Source: Lingula anatina (Eukaryota; Brachiopoda; Lingulata; Lingulida; Lingulidae). Taken from it: a stretch of DNA of 64,000 nucleotides. The notes under the pieces are model-generated. The model worked only from the letters and a program-made list of their open reading frames with translations, was not told the DNA's origin and ran no database searches. Below are positions 1 to 12,310 of the stretch, one piece after another. The stretch covers positions 77,318-141,317 of the forward strand of contig NW_019775778.1 in NCBI RefSeq assembly GCF_001039355.2. The letters run 5' to 3'. Positions within the stretch are counted from its first letter, which is position 1, and each line of letters starts with the position of its first letter. Made by a program: the position numbers and the translations under genes.

Positions 1-88
1 AATATGTTTTGAGAAAAAAAATTTTTTTTTCAACTAACTAACATCTATCAATTGTTTTGACAAATTGTGGACATATGTTGTAGTCTAT

Positions 89-310
89 GGGTGTATTCCC
101 AGAGATTTAGATCGATCCAGGGATTAAGATTTAGATCGATCTAACTCCCTGGGGGTTCAAGCTAAATTGCAGTAAGCCGAGCGCGCACCATAGTTACCCT
201 CTTACAGCTTTCAGTAGGTGGGACAGACGCTTAAGCCGGCTAAGCTGACAGTAATCTAGTGAGACTCCCCACAGGGATAGATCGATCTAAAAATCTATGG
301 AAATGGGGTG
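89..310. mobile_element. Foldback MITE (GATCGATC family), copy 1
   Basis: Short inverted-repeat element without coding capacity. It starts GGGTGTATTCCC, ends in a degenerate form of GGGAATGGGGTC, and both arms carry AGATCGATC next to the termini. The arms continue to pair imperfectly for about 60 bases inward. The same layout recurs at 17182-17396, 23727-23951 and 40132-40356. This copy has no clean target-site duplication, so it is probably old. It lies in the NCBP1 intron downstream of the last exon visible here. Confidence 0.85.
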
Positions 311-334
311 TATTACACAAAACATGAGACTTAC

Positions 335-3300
335 TTGTGGAATGTTGTCCTCTAGAGTGACTTCAACAAAGTTGTCAAACATTGCCAATAAAGAGGATGC
401 AACAATCACATGGCAATTCACAAGATCCGATAAGAATCGAACCTGAAATAATCATCAGAAAAAACTCTGTGAGTAAATATACATAGTGGCAATAAGAATT
501 ATTAACTTGAGAAATATCGATACAGATATTATCATATTACTATGAGGATGGAGCAACAACTACAACAACAAAAAAATGTTAGTCTTAATGCAATAACTTG
601 GTTATGCAACAAACTGATTCTCAATGGGGTACATTCATAGTGCCAAGCACAAAACAAAGTATATTGTATATTGAAGCAGTGTTTTTACTTACAATCAGTC
701 TTGCATTTTCAAACTGGCAAGTCTTGAGAGATTCTTTAAGATTCCGGACTAGAATCTCAACAAACTGAAAGTGTACAGAAAAATCATAGATAAAAAATTG
801 CACAACCAAGTACATTTAAACAATATTATAATAAAGCATATCTGACTCTATATACAAATTATCCTAAAATTACAATTTTAGCAACCTTAAAGGCACACAA
901 TGAGCATTAATTTATTAATTAATTTATTAATTACTTTTATAAACCAATAATACAATTAACAATTTCCCTTAATTACAAAGATGTGCCATAATTAAAACAT
1001 TTCACCCAGTTCCATAAACCCCTTATTTTCAGTCATGAGTAATGAAAATAGAGAATAATAAGTTTCATGTGGCTATAAAAATGAGAAACTCTGGACTAGG
1101 GTATATATATATTGTAAGTTGTAACATTCTAAACAGTTTTGGATAAACCGTTCTGTGATAATAAAGAGAAACTACTAAAATTTCAAGTTAACTCATTGTG
1201 ACAATGTTATTATCTTAAATGATGACAGATATTCACATCAAAATTCAGTAACAGAGACAATATGATGCTTGAAACATACATAACTGTTACGCTATATAAT
1301 GTCCTTTAAATGTCTTAAAATTTACTCACCTCACCTCCACAGTTGTAGTTTCTGGCATTTAACAACCCAACCAATGTAGTATACACTGACAGCTTCTCTG
1401 GTAAATCCGTAACACTAAAATTAAATAGGTATCATTTACAGTGATTGCGAAAGCCGTCGGACCACGGCCATATGCCGGCAAAAATTCTGTGGGCTGGAAA
1501 ACCCTTTTAACTCATCGGCCCACATGTCCGACGGACTAAAGTCGGTTTCTCTAACAGACACCTCACTCATATTTGAATTTATCGTAAAGCTCTAAGTACG
1601 CACTGTGCGCAAGTAAAACTTTAACTTGCGCCATACTGGCGCGTTTTGTAATAAAGGTCTACGTACATTATGATGTCACTTGAAGTGTGCGTAGCGATGG
1701 TGTGAGGGCTGACATGTGACCCGTTTCACAAAAAAATGTATCGAAACTGAAACAACTACAGGTCAATGAAAATCGTATTGCTCAAGACTGAAAACAGGCC
1801 GCTCAACCTGCTTACGACTGGCCACGCGCGGACCTCTGAGAACACTTAACTACACGTGCTGGGTAAACAAGTATGGCTTCCGTCGGACTGCATGTTGAGT
1901 AAACGATAAGTGAAAAGGAGAAATATTCATTTGCTTTTTAGATGGGTGCTCTTAACTAATTTTAACGGATATTTTAAGTAATATTGCGCCTTAAACGGTG
2001 CTATATGTCAAAATGAGGGACAACATCATTTTCCATGTGGAAAATCCGCAATGGCACAGTCAGGGTGCAAAACTGTCCATTTTATTCATCTAAACTTCAG
2101 TCTAAACGAACTAGCTTAGGTATTGAGTAAAAATTCTTTTCAGACTCTGGCCCGTAGCCAGGGATGGTTCAGGGGTTTCGAAAGAACCGCCTCTTATGCT
2201 GACAAAAGGTCCACTCTTGGTAAAATTTGATCTAGGTACTTGGCGTTTTTATGGAAAAAGACCCTCCCCCCTTTTAAAATTGCTGGCTACGGGCCTGCTA
2301 TGAGAGCAATAGCTTTATTTAACAATAAAAATGGGATTTGTCTACCTTTTCCATGTAGTGCAATTATTTGGCATAGTGCAATTATCAATTCTGAAGATTT
2401 TTCCATTAAGTACTGTACAATTTTTTCAGACAGTATGTTTATTTTGGAAGATTTTTCCACACACTACAATTATTTAGAACTTCAGAGTAGTAGCATTAAG
2501 CCTTTTTTCATTGATTTTAATCATATAAAAAAATAATGAAATACAATGAATTTTCTTTAAATAATTCACGGCCCACATTTTTAAAAAATGGCCCACTTTT
2601 TTTGACCAAGTGGGCCAAAATGGCCCGACCAGATTTTGACCCAGGACAATCCCTGCTAACAGACAAGCATTTTTCCAAGAGTGAAAATCTAAAAAACGTT
2701 AGAAAAGTTGGAAGCTCCACTTCACTATGACTTATGTTTTAATTTTAGTCAAAAATTGGAATAAAATTTACAAAGGATACATGATCTTGTGTTAAAAGAT
2801 TAGAAATTAAGATGAGCAACCCAGATGTAAAAAGGATAAACTTAAATGCACGAAAAACAAACAAAATGAAAGACGTTTAAACTTAAACCTTTAAATATCC
2901 TATTACATCTGGCCTGAAAATTAAAAAGCCAGACAATAACATTCATCAAAAATAAAGTGAAAATATACAGCTTGATTATTTTGTTGTGGGCCGGTAAAAA
3001 AAGGTGTGGGCTGACAAAATTTAATTTGCTCCAGCCCACATGTCTGGTAAGTGTTCAATCTCTTTCGCAATCACTGCATTTAGTTGCATAAGATACAGAT
3101 CTACTTAGGCTAATTTTTGGTCAATCCAACAAAATAGCATTATTGTTAATGTTATGTTTTCACATAATATAAACCCTATGTCAAGCTGTTTGAAATATAA
3201 TTATCTTATAGAATCGATTGCAGAATGTACCATAAGGTTTTATTAAGCTAAAATTCATATAGGACTACTTAAAGGTCTTTCAACTTTTTAAGAACTCATA

Positions 3301-4176
3301 CCATTCACAAAGAATTTTGATAATCTTGTGTTTGTAGTTTGGTAAGTCTGCCTCAAGGACACTAGCAAGACCTTCAAGATTACTTTCCAATGAAGAAGTA
3401 CTCTGAAAAAAATCAATTTAGATTTATATAAAACACTGTATTGTCTAGGTAAATTATAAAACTCTGAACACATTTCCTTTGAGTAATTATAACCCCAACA
3501 CTTTTCAGGTACAAATTATAACTGCATAGCATGAATATTAAAATTTTAAAAGTCTATAAATGAATAGCTGAGTTGAGCGACTGTTTGTTTTACCTTTTCT
3601 CCCACCCTTGTTATGAGTGATTCCAACCTGTCTTCAATATCTGTGGGCCCCGAGGTACGCCGTCTCTTGTGAGAACGCCCTACAAATAACATACATGCAT
3701 CAATGACAAAACTTCACTGGCCACTGAAAAGGTAATCAGATCACAAAAAAGCTGTAGAGTTATCTTCTTTCAACAAAACTGACATACAAAACAAATGCGA
3801 ACCTTTGTCTGTAATTTTAATTCAAACTATCAACCTGTATTTTACAATTCTCGTTTTAGCTGATGGCATAGCCACTACTGATAAGCAGATTTCTTGTATT
3901 GAACACTCTTATTCTTAGCAGAAAATATGGTTATTATCATTTTTAATTCAAAAATACACATGCGCTCTTTCAGGAAAAGCGACTTGGATCCTAGTGATAA
4001 TGAATGGAAAGCGCTTTTCTTGTGCCACTGCTGTTAACTAAAATTACAGAGTGCAGACCCACTAATGAAAATGGCAGTCACTAGCATAGAAGTGCCTTTT
4101 TTATATCTGTTATGCTGAAAGCGCTCTTACCGTCCTCTTCGTCACTATCATCACTAAAAGCACGCCGGCGAGACAT
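335..4176 (-). CDS. NCBP1: NCBP1, nuclear cap-binding protein subunit 1 (CBP80), 5' six exons, partial
   Basis: Large subunit of the nuclear cap-binding complex. With NCBP2 it binds the m7G cap of RNA polymerase II transcripts and supports splicing, export and nonsense-mediated decay. Six coding exons are visible, read right to left: 4131-4176, 3594-3679, 3302-3402, 1330-1414, 693-764 and 335-442. They give about 166 residues. The protein starts [15 protein letters not shown], followed by HKRRRTSG and [13 protein letters not shown], which match the vertebrate N terminus with its basic nuclear localisation region. The MIF4G-type helical repeat then begins ([61 protein letters not shown]). All junctions are GT-AG and in phase. 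The start is set by the match to MSRRR. The remaining roughly 600 residues lie beyond base 1. Introns carry a 1.6-kb transposon (1439-3076) and a foldback MITE (89-310). Confidence 0.95.
1439..3076. mobile_element. 1.6-kb terminal-inverted-repeat element in an NCBP1 intron
   Basis: The element begins CAGTGATTGCGAAAG and ends with the exact reverse complement CTTTCGCAATCACTG. It is flanked on both sides by CATTTA (1433-1438 and 3077-3082), a 6-bp direct duplication. Subterminal stretches near both ends share variants of CAGCCCACATGTC. No transposase reading frame was recognised, so it appears non-autonomous. The CAGTG terminus recalls hAT elements, but those normally duplicate 8 bp, so the superfamily is left open. 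A smaller MITE (2149-2295) is inserted inside it. Confidence 0.8.
2149..2295. mobile_element. Short MITE with GGCCCGTAGCCAG ends, copy 1
   Basis: It begins GGCCCGTAGCCAGGG and ends CTGGCTACGGGCC, so the termini are inverted repeats. A second copy in inverted orientation lies at 59316-59474. It shares the interior words for 'ccactcttggtaaaatttgatctaggtac' in reverse complement. The element is nested in the larger transposon at 1439-3076. Confidence 0.75.
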
Positions 4177-4811
4177 TTTCTAATTTTGAGTCTCCAATAT
4201 GGCGGTGTGTACACACTACAGCAGTACTGCAGCAAATACTATTTTTGGCGAATCACAATCAGTTGACTCTTGGGTCCAAAGTTCAGCCTCTTCAACCAGG
4301 CACTTTATGAAAGGAAAGAAACAGCAAAAGGTATGAAACGTAGTGTGCAGACTTAGAGATAATTTCAAAACCGTTGTTTTGACGAAGGCCAGCAAGACAA
4401 TGTAAATTAATGTTGCTTTGTGTCAAATTGCGAACGTGAAAATATAACGTTACAATATTAATGTACATACAACTGGACTGGTCTCGTACATGTACCAGTG
4501 TACCAGGTACATGTATGTCAAGTCACAAGTGAGTCTGCAAATTCCTTGCGTGGATGTAGAGGCAAAATTAGGTGTGCAGAAAACTTATTCTAACAAAAAA
4601 GCAGTTTTAACTTATTCACTCTCATCGAATATCTCAAAGCAAGGTCTTCCTCTGTTCCTGCATTAAGTGAAGCATGAGCTGCACCACTGAAGTAACTGCA
4701 CCCCCTTACTTACATAAATTTTGTACAGGACAAAAAAAAAAAAAAAATACATAAGTGTTATTATTTTTCATACTAAGACTTAAAGACATATTATTCTCTT
4801 CCAGTTTTAAA
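4177..4811. promoter_or_regulatory. Shared upstream region of NCBP1 and the acyl-CoA oxidase gene
   Basis: The two start codons face away from each other with 635 bp between them, so this segment probably holds both promoters. Just outside the NCBP1 start is ATATGGCGG (4198-4206), similar to the YY1-type ATGGCGG element common at housekeeping promoters. A splice donor-like AAAAG|gtatga near 4330 and the acceptor at 4803-4804 suggest a non-coding first exon for the oxidase. No TATA box was obvious. Confidence 0.5.
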
Positions 4812-7378
4812 ATGGCTGTCGTTCTGAGAACAACCCTGGTGAGGCACTTAACCAAGAAAACACTTTTTGCACAAAGATGGGTACCTCAGGCGCGAACAGC
4901 AGCAGCAGCAGCAATAGCAAGTACAGGCAGCTATGAATCTGTATTGACATCCCATTCAAAAATTTTAGACAAAAAAATGATGTCAACCAAGGCAGTCCTT
5001 GATCCTGCAAAGCTTCGTGACACTTGGGAAAAGCCATCATTTGACATAGACAAAATGACTTCCCTCTTGGACCACGACAACCACGATATGAGGAAGAAAT
5101 TCCGCGAGTACCTTTGCAATGATCCAGATATCATCCCAAGGTACAATATTCCCTTGCACGAAGAAAGAGAACAAGCCCTGAAGAAGCTGAAGAGGATTTG
5201 TGATCTAGGCTTTATTTCAGTGCTGGACTTTGTAAACAACCCCTTGCGTATCTTTGCAGCACATGAACTTGCTTCCATTATCGATCCTGCCACTACCACC
5301 AAGATGACAGTTCAGTTCAATCTGTTTGGAGGCACAGTCCTGAAATTGGGAACAGAAAGACATCATGAAAAACTTGTTAAAGGTGATACTTTTGTCTAGT
5401 TATAGCTGATCATGTTTTTAGTACAATGTAAAAATTATAGTTTCTTGTTTTTTTTTCTTTCTTGTATTATTTACAAAAAGAAAAAAAAATTCAACCATTG
5501 TATAATTGAATAAAACCTGACATCAACCCACTTACTTTATAAGAAACTTCAAATGATCTGTTTCAATGTTCTGTACATGTACAAACAAAAGAAGGGTTTT
5601 TGGATTTATGAATAATTATTTTGTCTGTCCGTAGTAGTTAAGCACGACATGTATCTAAAACCTCTATTTCAGGTATTGACACACTGGATGATGTTGGATG
5701 CTTTGGACTGACAGAACTTGGCTATGGCAACAATGCTGTGGAGATGGAAACCACTGCCACATATGACAAGAGCACTCAAGAATTCATCATCAACACCCCA
5801 ACACCTCTAGCTCAGAAGTACTGGATCACCAATGGCGCTGTTCATGCCAAGCACTGCGTGGTGTTTGCGCAATTGATAGTGGAAGGTGTGAACCATGGGA
5901 TACACGGCATCTTGGTGGACATCCGTGACAAAAATTTAAACACTATGCCCAACGTATTGGTAGAGGACATGGGGTACAAGATGGGGCTGAATGGAGTGGA
6001 CAATGCCAAGCTGACTTTCAATAATGTGCGAGTCCCCAGGGTAAATCTGCTGAACAAGTATTCTGATGTGAGTGAGGTTGGTACTTTTACAACCTCCATC
6101 AAGAGTAACAGGGCCAGGTTCCTGACTGTGGCAGACCAGCTGTTGTCAGGACGTATCTGTATTGCTAGCATGAGTGAGGGGGCAGCCAAGGCTGCCTTAG
6201 CCATAGCACTCCGCTATGCTGCCTCTCGACTGGCAGTGGGACCCAAGGGGAAATCTGATACTTCAATCCTACAATATCAACTCCAGCAAAAAGCACTTCT
6301 TCCTCTGCTGGCTCGCACCTATGCCATCAACTTTGGATTGGACTATGTGAAAGATCGCTGGGCATTCCAAAACCCAGATGGCTCAGAGCATGCAGATGTG
6401 GTCATTATGTGCTGTGCAATTAAACCACTGGCATCTTGGAACCTGGAAGAAGTGGTATCTGTAAGCAGGGAGCGTTGTGGTGGTCAAGGGTATTTGTCGT
6501 GCAATCGTTTTGGCACTTTCCTAGGCCTGGCCCACGCTGCCATGACAGCAGAAGGGGACAACAGCGTGCTGATGCAGAAGGTTGCCAAAGAAGCATTGGC
6601 CAAGTTTAAACCAGCTAAATTGTCTCCACCAGGCTCAGAAGACCTCTCCAATACTGATTACTTGCACTACTTAATGCAGAAGAGAGAAAATACAATGTTC
6701 ATGACTCTAGGATTGAAAATGCAGCAAGCTGGAAAAGAGGGTTAGTGCACATAATGTTTTGTTAAGAAATTTCTTATTATAATCCACATCAAACTGTCAC
6801 AGGGATTTGGTAACGTGATTGGTTAAGTATTATTTTTGCTAATTTTGGTTGGTGGTAGAAAACTAATGTTAATATTTGTATCATCAGTAACTGTCAAGTA
6901 AACAGTTATATAAGGAATATGTAATTTACAAATTTTGTATAGATCGATGGTTTCATTCATTCATTCAACCATTCATGCATTATTCATTTTAGGCATATTT
7001 GATTCCTGGATGTATGACTGCAGTGACCTGATCCAAGGAGCAGCTCGGGCTTATGGAGAGCGCCTCATCAGTGAAAGATTTGCTGCAACCATCAACGAGT
7101 CTGATTCCTCCCTCAAACCTGTCCTCTCCAAGCTCTATCACCTCTACCTAATAGACATAGTAGAGAGGAACCTTGGGTGGTTTATAACATCTGACACACT
7201 CCCTGTAGCCATGGCCAAGGAAGTGAATGCGGTCTCAGCAGACCTGTGCAAGCAGCTTTCCCCACAGTCCCTAGCCTTGTGTGATGCCTTTGCCATTCCA
7301 GATCCCATGCTGTCTGCACCTATTGCTTTGGACTGGGTCAAATACAATGAGGTGGACAATCAAGGGGAGGTGGTTTGA
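4812..7378 (+). CDS. Acyl-CoA oxidase
   Basis: Flavin-dependent acyl-CoA oxidase: it oxidises acyl-CoA to trans-2-enoyl-CoA and passes electrons to oxygen, giving H2O2, the first step of peroxisomal beta-oxidation. Exons are 4812-5382, 5673-6740 and 6993-7378; joined they encode 674 residues. The acyl-CoA dehydrogenase fold is evident: [21 protein letters not shown] (FAD/substrate loop), the middle beta domain with [21 protein letters not shown], and the C-terminal helices with CGGQGYL followed by AEGDN, whose Glu matches the family's catalytic base. The start chosen is the Met right after the acceptor at 4803-4804; an in-frame ATG at 4755 is upstream of that acceptor. The first 40 residues hold many Arg/Lys and no acidic residues. 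The C terminus is GEVV, so there is no SKL-type PTS1, and I find no PTS2 nonapeptide. Closest subclass uncertain; the C-terminal region recalls plant ACX2/ACX3-type enzymes. Confidence 0.92.
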
Positions 7379-8885
7379 GGATAAATAATAAGGTTTGTAT
7401 TTGACTGTAAAAGGAAAGCTAACAAAAGCAAGCTATAATCTGTTAAATTGGTCAAAGATATTGGTAACTCAAAATAGACTGTTTGTGAAAGAAATGTCTT
7501 TAACAGTGCCTGGCAGTATGGATTTGTTTTCGTATTTGTATTATACTAATAATGTTTTTAACTGAAAGGTTATTGCATTTCAGATGCTTAAAGCAGATAT
7601 AAGAAAAGGCATGACTAATAGATGGTCCAGTTTGATGAATGGTTCTGTAGAGAAAGACAAAGAAGACAAAGAAAAACAAGTCAAAATTTATATTTGAACT
7701 TAAAAAAAAACTCGTCAGGTAGTTGTATCTAAGATGAATTCAGGTATGCATGAAATGCAGTGTTATTGACCAAATGCACAAATGAAGTGCTATACTGTCT
7801 TTCAAAAAAGTTATTAGCAAGTTTCACAGCTGAGGCCCTTTACTTGGTGTAATATTTTTTTCTGTGATAAACTAATGAAAACTAAAGTTGGTTTGGAGGA
7901 AACTTGATTTGGTAATTGAGTGATGCACTGGTAGAATTTTCTTCAATCAATCACATACAAGGTGCTCTTAAAATTATAAAGTAGGATCAAAATTGAATTA
8001 TTGCTTGTCAAGGATAGGCTTGCTGACTTCGTTTTATAGTGTTTTCAGTGCATATATACAAATAGATATGCACTGAAAAAGTTTTTCAGTGCATATCTAT
8101 TTGTAATTGGAGCCTACCTTTACGGTTATTTAGAAAAAAAACAATGTAGACTTGCTTCGTGACTCATGTTGTACATATGTTAATGAACTTGTAAAGATAT
8201 TGATTCTGATTATTTTAATGTATTCATTCTAATTAATGTAAATATTGTATTCTGAATTAATATTAATATTTTTGTTTGTTTACAACTACTTGTAGTGAGG
8301 GTATTTTATATTAAAGAGTGCTTCTTACATAAACCAAAAGCTGAAATGTTTGCAGCCACATGTTTTCAAGGTTGAAAAAAATGCAATTCAAATAAAACTA
8401 TGATGTTTTTCACATTCCGAGTTTTGAATTCAATGGTGTTATCATATTGCGGGACGTTTTTTTGTTTTTGTTTTTTTTTTCACTATGACCAAGGAGTTAT
8501 AACTCCTTGCTCTGACCAAGGTTCTTTATTTGGATCTAAAAGTAATTTGGTTAGCGTCATTCAATTCCAAATTCTGCACCCTTAAGTAAAATTACATGCC
8601 TGGTAAGGTATTTGGCACATTTTAGGTGGAATCTTACATTGTGCAACACGTAAGTCAAAAGAAACTATTTTGACGACAAAAGTAAAACCGATTTTTGCAC
8701 TCAGTCAAAATCAATAATTATGGGAACTAGTGCTCAAACATTTATTCACTGAGGCAATCAATACACTGTAAGTGTACAAAGGGGATAACTTTACATGTTC
8801 TTGCCTTAGCGACATTCGATGTCGGCCTCATCGCAGACCGAGACACAAAATCCCAAAATTGTGTCCCAGAGAACAACCCGAGACA
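7379..8885. other. Acyl-CoA oxidase 3' region and intergenic spacer
   Basis: AT-rich, with no convincing coding exon on either strand. Possible polyadenylation signals for the oxidase occur at 7381-7387 and near 8391. The neighbouring gene converges from the right. A near-perfect palindrome lies at 8058-8104. Confidence 0.5.
8058..8104. repeat. Perfect 47-bp palindrome (23-bp arms, 1-base centre)
   Basis: The left arm 8058-8080 and right arm 8082-8104 are exact reverse complements around G8081. The core of each arm is AGATATGCACTGAAAAA or its complement. A third partial arm precedes it at about 8042-8055. As RNA it would form a long, nearly loopless hairpin. Confidence 0.85.
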
Positions 8886-11800
8886 TCAGTTATACAGAGC
8901 CATGAAGTCACGAAGCACCTTGGCGAGATCCCTGGCGTAAGTAGGACGGCGACGATCTGTGCGTAGATGGACAGGAGATTCAACCTGAATGCTATCGATC
9001 TTTCCACTAAATCGAGAACCATAAGTCATGGTAGAATACCCCCCTGTGAAATAGGCCGCGCGTCCAGGGGCCCTGATACCCGGGGAGGGAACCGCCCTGT
9101 ATCCCCTTCTGTTGAGTAATCTGCCCAAGCTGTAGTCGCCGCGGAGTAGATGGTCAAAAGTAACGTAATCACGCAAGGAGTTGTAGAGCGATCTGATGGA
9201 GGAAAATTGTGGAATTGCATTATTTTCATTCAGTCTTCTTGTTGAGACGAGGTAGCCCAATTCAATCCAACGATTGGGATGACTTTGACCATGAATGTCA
9301 ATGAACAGACCAGCACCCCTAACGCGGCCATACGCCTCTCTGATAAATGAGTGGTATTCTCTGTACGCCTGCATGGCATTCGGTACACCAAATGCTGCCT
9401 CGTTCACTGATCGGTTGGGGTCCATTTTCACTGCAACATAAAGAAAGGCGACAAATATCAGGAAACTGGGACCTTTTCACTGCTATTTCACTAATGTAGT
9501 TTATGTTTTGAATTGAAGTAAAATGCCAATAATGCAATACTTCTTGCACCCATCAAGATCAAGTAATTTATCTTTGTCGCTGTGAATTTAATAAGTAGGC
9601 CTATGTTATTTCAGTTCGTTGTAGAAAATTATTTTCGAATCCGAGGGGCATGTTAATTTTTTTAGGAAAAAGCCGACTTAAGACGACGTCGATGGCAAAT
9701 TAGGGCGCATTCAGAACCAGTTGAATATGGCGCGCACATGACAATGGGCTGCCTTCTCCCAGCAGGGGCAGAACAAGTAAATCTCGGTACGCTTTCAAGT
9801 GGGTGGCGCCATATCAGCTGGTTCAGAATGCGCCCTTAATTTGATATTCTTTACAGTGTCGCGTTCAGTCAAAAAGGTCTTACTTAAAACCTCAGAAAGC
9901 AATAAAAATGATATTTCAGCTGGTTAGGACAAAATTATGACTGTTCAGGGTTGTGAACAGTTATTTAATTAATCATCATTGTTATCATCATTATTATTTC
10001 ATTTTTTTTCCTTTCGCTTAAATGATAAAAATAAGGCGGCTCGTGCTTTGTCTTATTATGAATAAATCCCCAAGTATCAGTTAGCGATTATTCATCACAA
10101 CACTTTCTGCAACCTAACTGTTGACCCTTTTCATGTGTCTGTCGTTATAATGGCCTTTTTGTGACAACTTCTGTGACTTGTGACAATAACATTTCGCGCA
10201 TGACATTTCCGTGTAACAATACCCGTCTTTCATGTGTTGCAATTGGTTACTAACTTACAAAACAGATTGATGTTTTTCCTTCTCTCAGCTCTATGTAATA
10301 TTCTATAATTATATTCACAAACTAACCATATATATTAGGCCCCATTCAGAAGAGGGGACTAACTAGTCCGAGGGTCAAATATGGCGTCCCACTACAAAGC
10401 GTGCCGTCTAATCCGCTAATAGACACTGAATAGATATCCCGTGGGGAAGTATTCAAGTGGGTCGGCCACATTTGGTCTTCGGACTTGTTTGTCCCCTATT
10501 CTGAATAGATAAGGGCCTTAGATAAGTGAGAGTCATTGATTCCACAAAAAAAGTGTACTTTGGGTCACGTCAGTAACGGTCAGTGTAATATTTGCATTTT
10601 AACTGTTTAATATCACTTTTTTAAATTACTGTTGATTTTTTCCATATTAGAAAGTGCTATAGTATAAAAAGCGAAAATAATGGGGCAAGTCATTTTGCAA
10701 AAGTAACACTAAATGTGTGCTTCGCTGACTTGACGTAATTGTTCACTTTCTTGACAGGAGAATGACCCATGAAATCAAATAAAGTAACAATATACTGCTG
10801 TTTATTTATATTGGCTATGACAAAAAATTACATATTACCTCTGTGTAGATTGCTGATGATTAAGTGCGGCTTGATGCCGGTCAGTTGCTCCATGTTCTCC
10901 CAAACACGTATAGCCAAGTCTCTGGTATTTGTATCTCTTGCAGTGTTTGCCTGGCATCGGGACACATCCGGGAACCCGCACGAATGGCGCCAGACACACC
11001 TGGAGCCGTCCCAACAGCCGGCGACCCTATCCGGCATACTTCTTGGTTTGAGGTAACCACCATGGGGTGCAGCTATTATTAATCTGCTATTGTGATCACC
11101 TAAGAGGAAAGAATAATTTGAATACATTGAAACGTAATAATTGAAGAAACGGAAGGGATGATAATAGTTTTTTATGGGAAAGTTGCTATCCCAAATCGAT
11201 CGAATTTTATAACGGTTTATTACATTGAACAGTTACCTTCAATTGAGTAATTAAGCACGGCTAACAGTGAAGGACGGGATGAATTTCTAAAAAAAATATA
11301 AATATGAATTAACGATATTTTAAAGAAAACGACGGTGAAAATTCTGTCCAGTCCTATATTCGCCAAAATTTTTGACGTCCAAAATCCTAAAATGTTACGT
11401 TAGTTTCAACGTTTTCGCAGCTATTCTCAGTTGTGATTTCCATGCATTTTTTCAGCCATTCCAACTGTAAATTTAACGATTGAAAGCACGAATACGCCTA
11501 TGTATTCAACCCAATTCAACTGTTTTTAAATAGTTAAAAGATAAAATTTTGAATCGTTTTAAACGGCTGCAAACGTGGCGCCTACTTCAGTTACCTTAGC
11601 TGAATGCTAAATAGTAGCGTGTGGGGAAAGGTTAGTGTTAGACCTACCTCTGCTAATTTACATGCGAAAGAAGTAAGAATTGGTAAAAAAAATTGATGTA
11701 ATCTGGAGATATAGTCAAATGTTTTTTGAAGTAACAATAAGCGATTTATGGACGTTAGACGTGTTACATAACACCGTTTAAGTTTGAAATGGTCTTACAC

Positions 11801-12310
11801 ATCTCGCGCCACGTGAGGATAAGAGTAGGTCTTTTTAGTAAACAGCCCAATTTTCCTTCAGAGAAAGGCACAATAGGTAATATTAAATGCCAAAATAGAT
11901 AGTTTTGACATAAAAAACTATTATTTGACTTACACATCCCATGATTAGACTTCATGAACTGCTTAAAACCTGAATTCGAAACCACGCAAATAGGCTTTTA
12001 AACGGTGAGATAAAGTGATGGATTTCGCAACCACCAAATTTTTCAAAACATTAACGTGTTTCGAAACATTGTTTTGAATGAGTGAATGAATGATGTAAAA
12101 CATTTTGCATCGTAAAAAAACGATCAAACTGTTTCTAAAAAACATTTTGCAGCAAAAGTTCATCGTTGCGTTTAACATTTGTACTTAACTTAAAACTAAA
12201 CATTTACCTGGGAAGTACTCCACGTAACCGAACGTCCCTTGCAACATTGTTATCACACTTACACCATTACAAAATATAATAAGCAAAAGTGTAATAGAAT
12301 AGCAAGACAT
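8886..12310 (-). CDS. N-formylglutamate amidohydrolase-like protein A, with signal peptide
   Basis: Predicted zinc hydrolase of the N-formylglutamate amidohydrolase (FGase/HutG-like) family. Exons, right to left, are 12208-12310, 10839-11099 and 8886-9430, giving 302 residues. The N terminus is a signal peptide: MSCYSITLLLIIFCNGVSV has a hydrophobic core and a small-residue end, so the mature protein is probably secreted or vesicular. Metal/active-site motifs follow in order: IIAAPHGGYLKP (about residues 40-51), LHRVKMDPNR at the second junction, and GLFIDIHGQSHP with the metal-binding His. The end is DFMALYN. Its paralogue at 15137-16648 shares both intron positions and phases (after Y-x-P and after LHR). 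The true substrate in animals is unknown to me; histidine breakdown is only the bacterial precedent. The long introns contain two MITEs (9703-9835, 10338-10517) and otherwise nothing coding. Confidence 0.85.
9703..9835. mobile_element. Short MITE, GGGCGCATTCAGAACC ends, TTA duplication
   Basis: Termini GGGCGCATTCAGAACCAG and CTGGTTCAGAATGCGCCC are inverted repeats, extending inward through ATGGCGC/GCGCCAT. TTA flanks both sides (9700-9702, 9836-9838). The 3-bp TWA duplication with G-rich ends suits a PIF/Harbinger-derived MITE. It lies in an intron of amidohydrolase-like gene A. Confidence 0.8.
10338..10517. mobile_element. Foldback MITE, GGCCCCATTCAGAA ends, TTA duplication
   Basis: Inverted termini GGCCCCATTCAGAAGAGG and CCTATTCTGAATAGATAAGGGCC-type end (last bases at 10517), flanked by TTA at 10335-10337 and 10518-10520. 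The arms continue through GGACTAACTAGTCCGAGGG and its imperfect complement. A single-arm relic of the same family is at 14913-15020. PIF/Harbinger-like by duplication length. Confidence 0.8.

Noticed and set aside
4755-4811. Upstream in-frame ATG extending the acyl-CoA oxidase by 19 residues
   Set aside because: It lies 5' of a good splice acceptor (CTCTTCCAG at 4796-4804), so it is probably intronic; the Met at 4812 directly follows.
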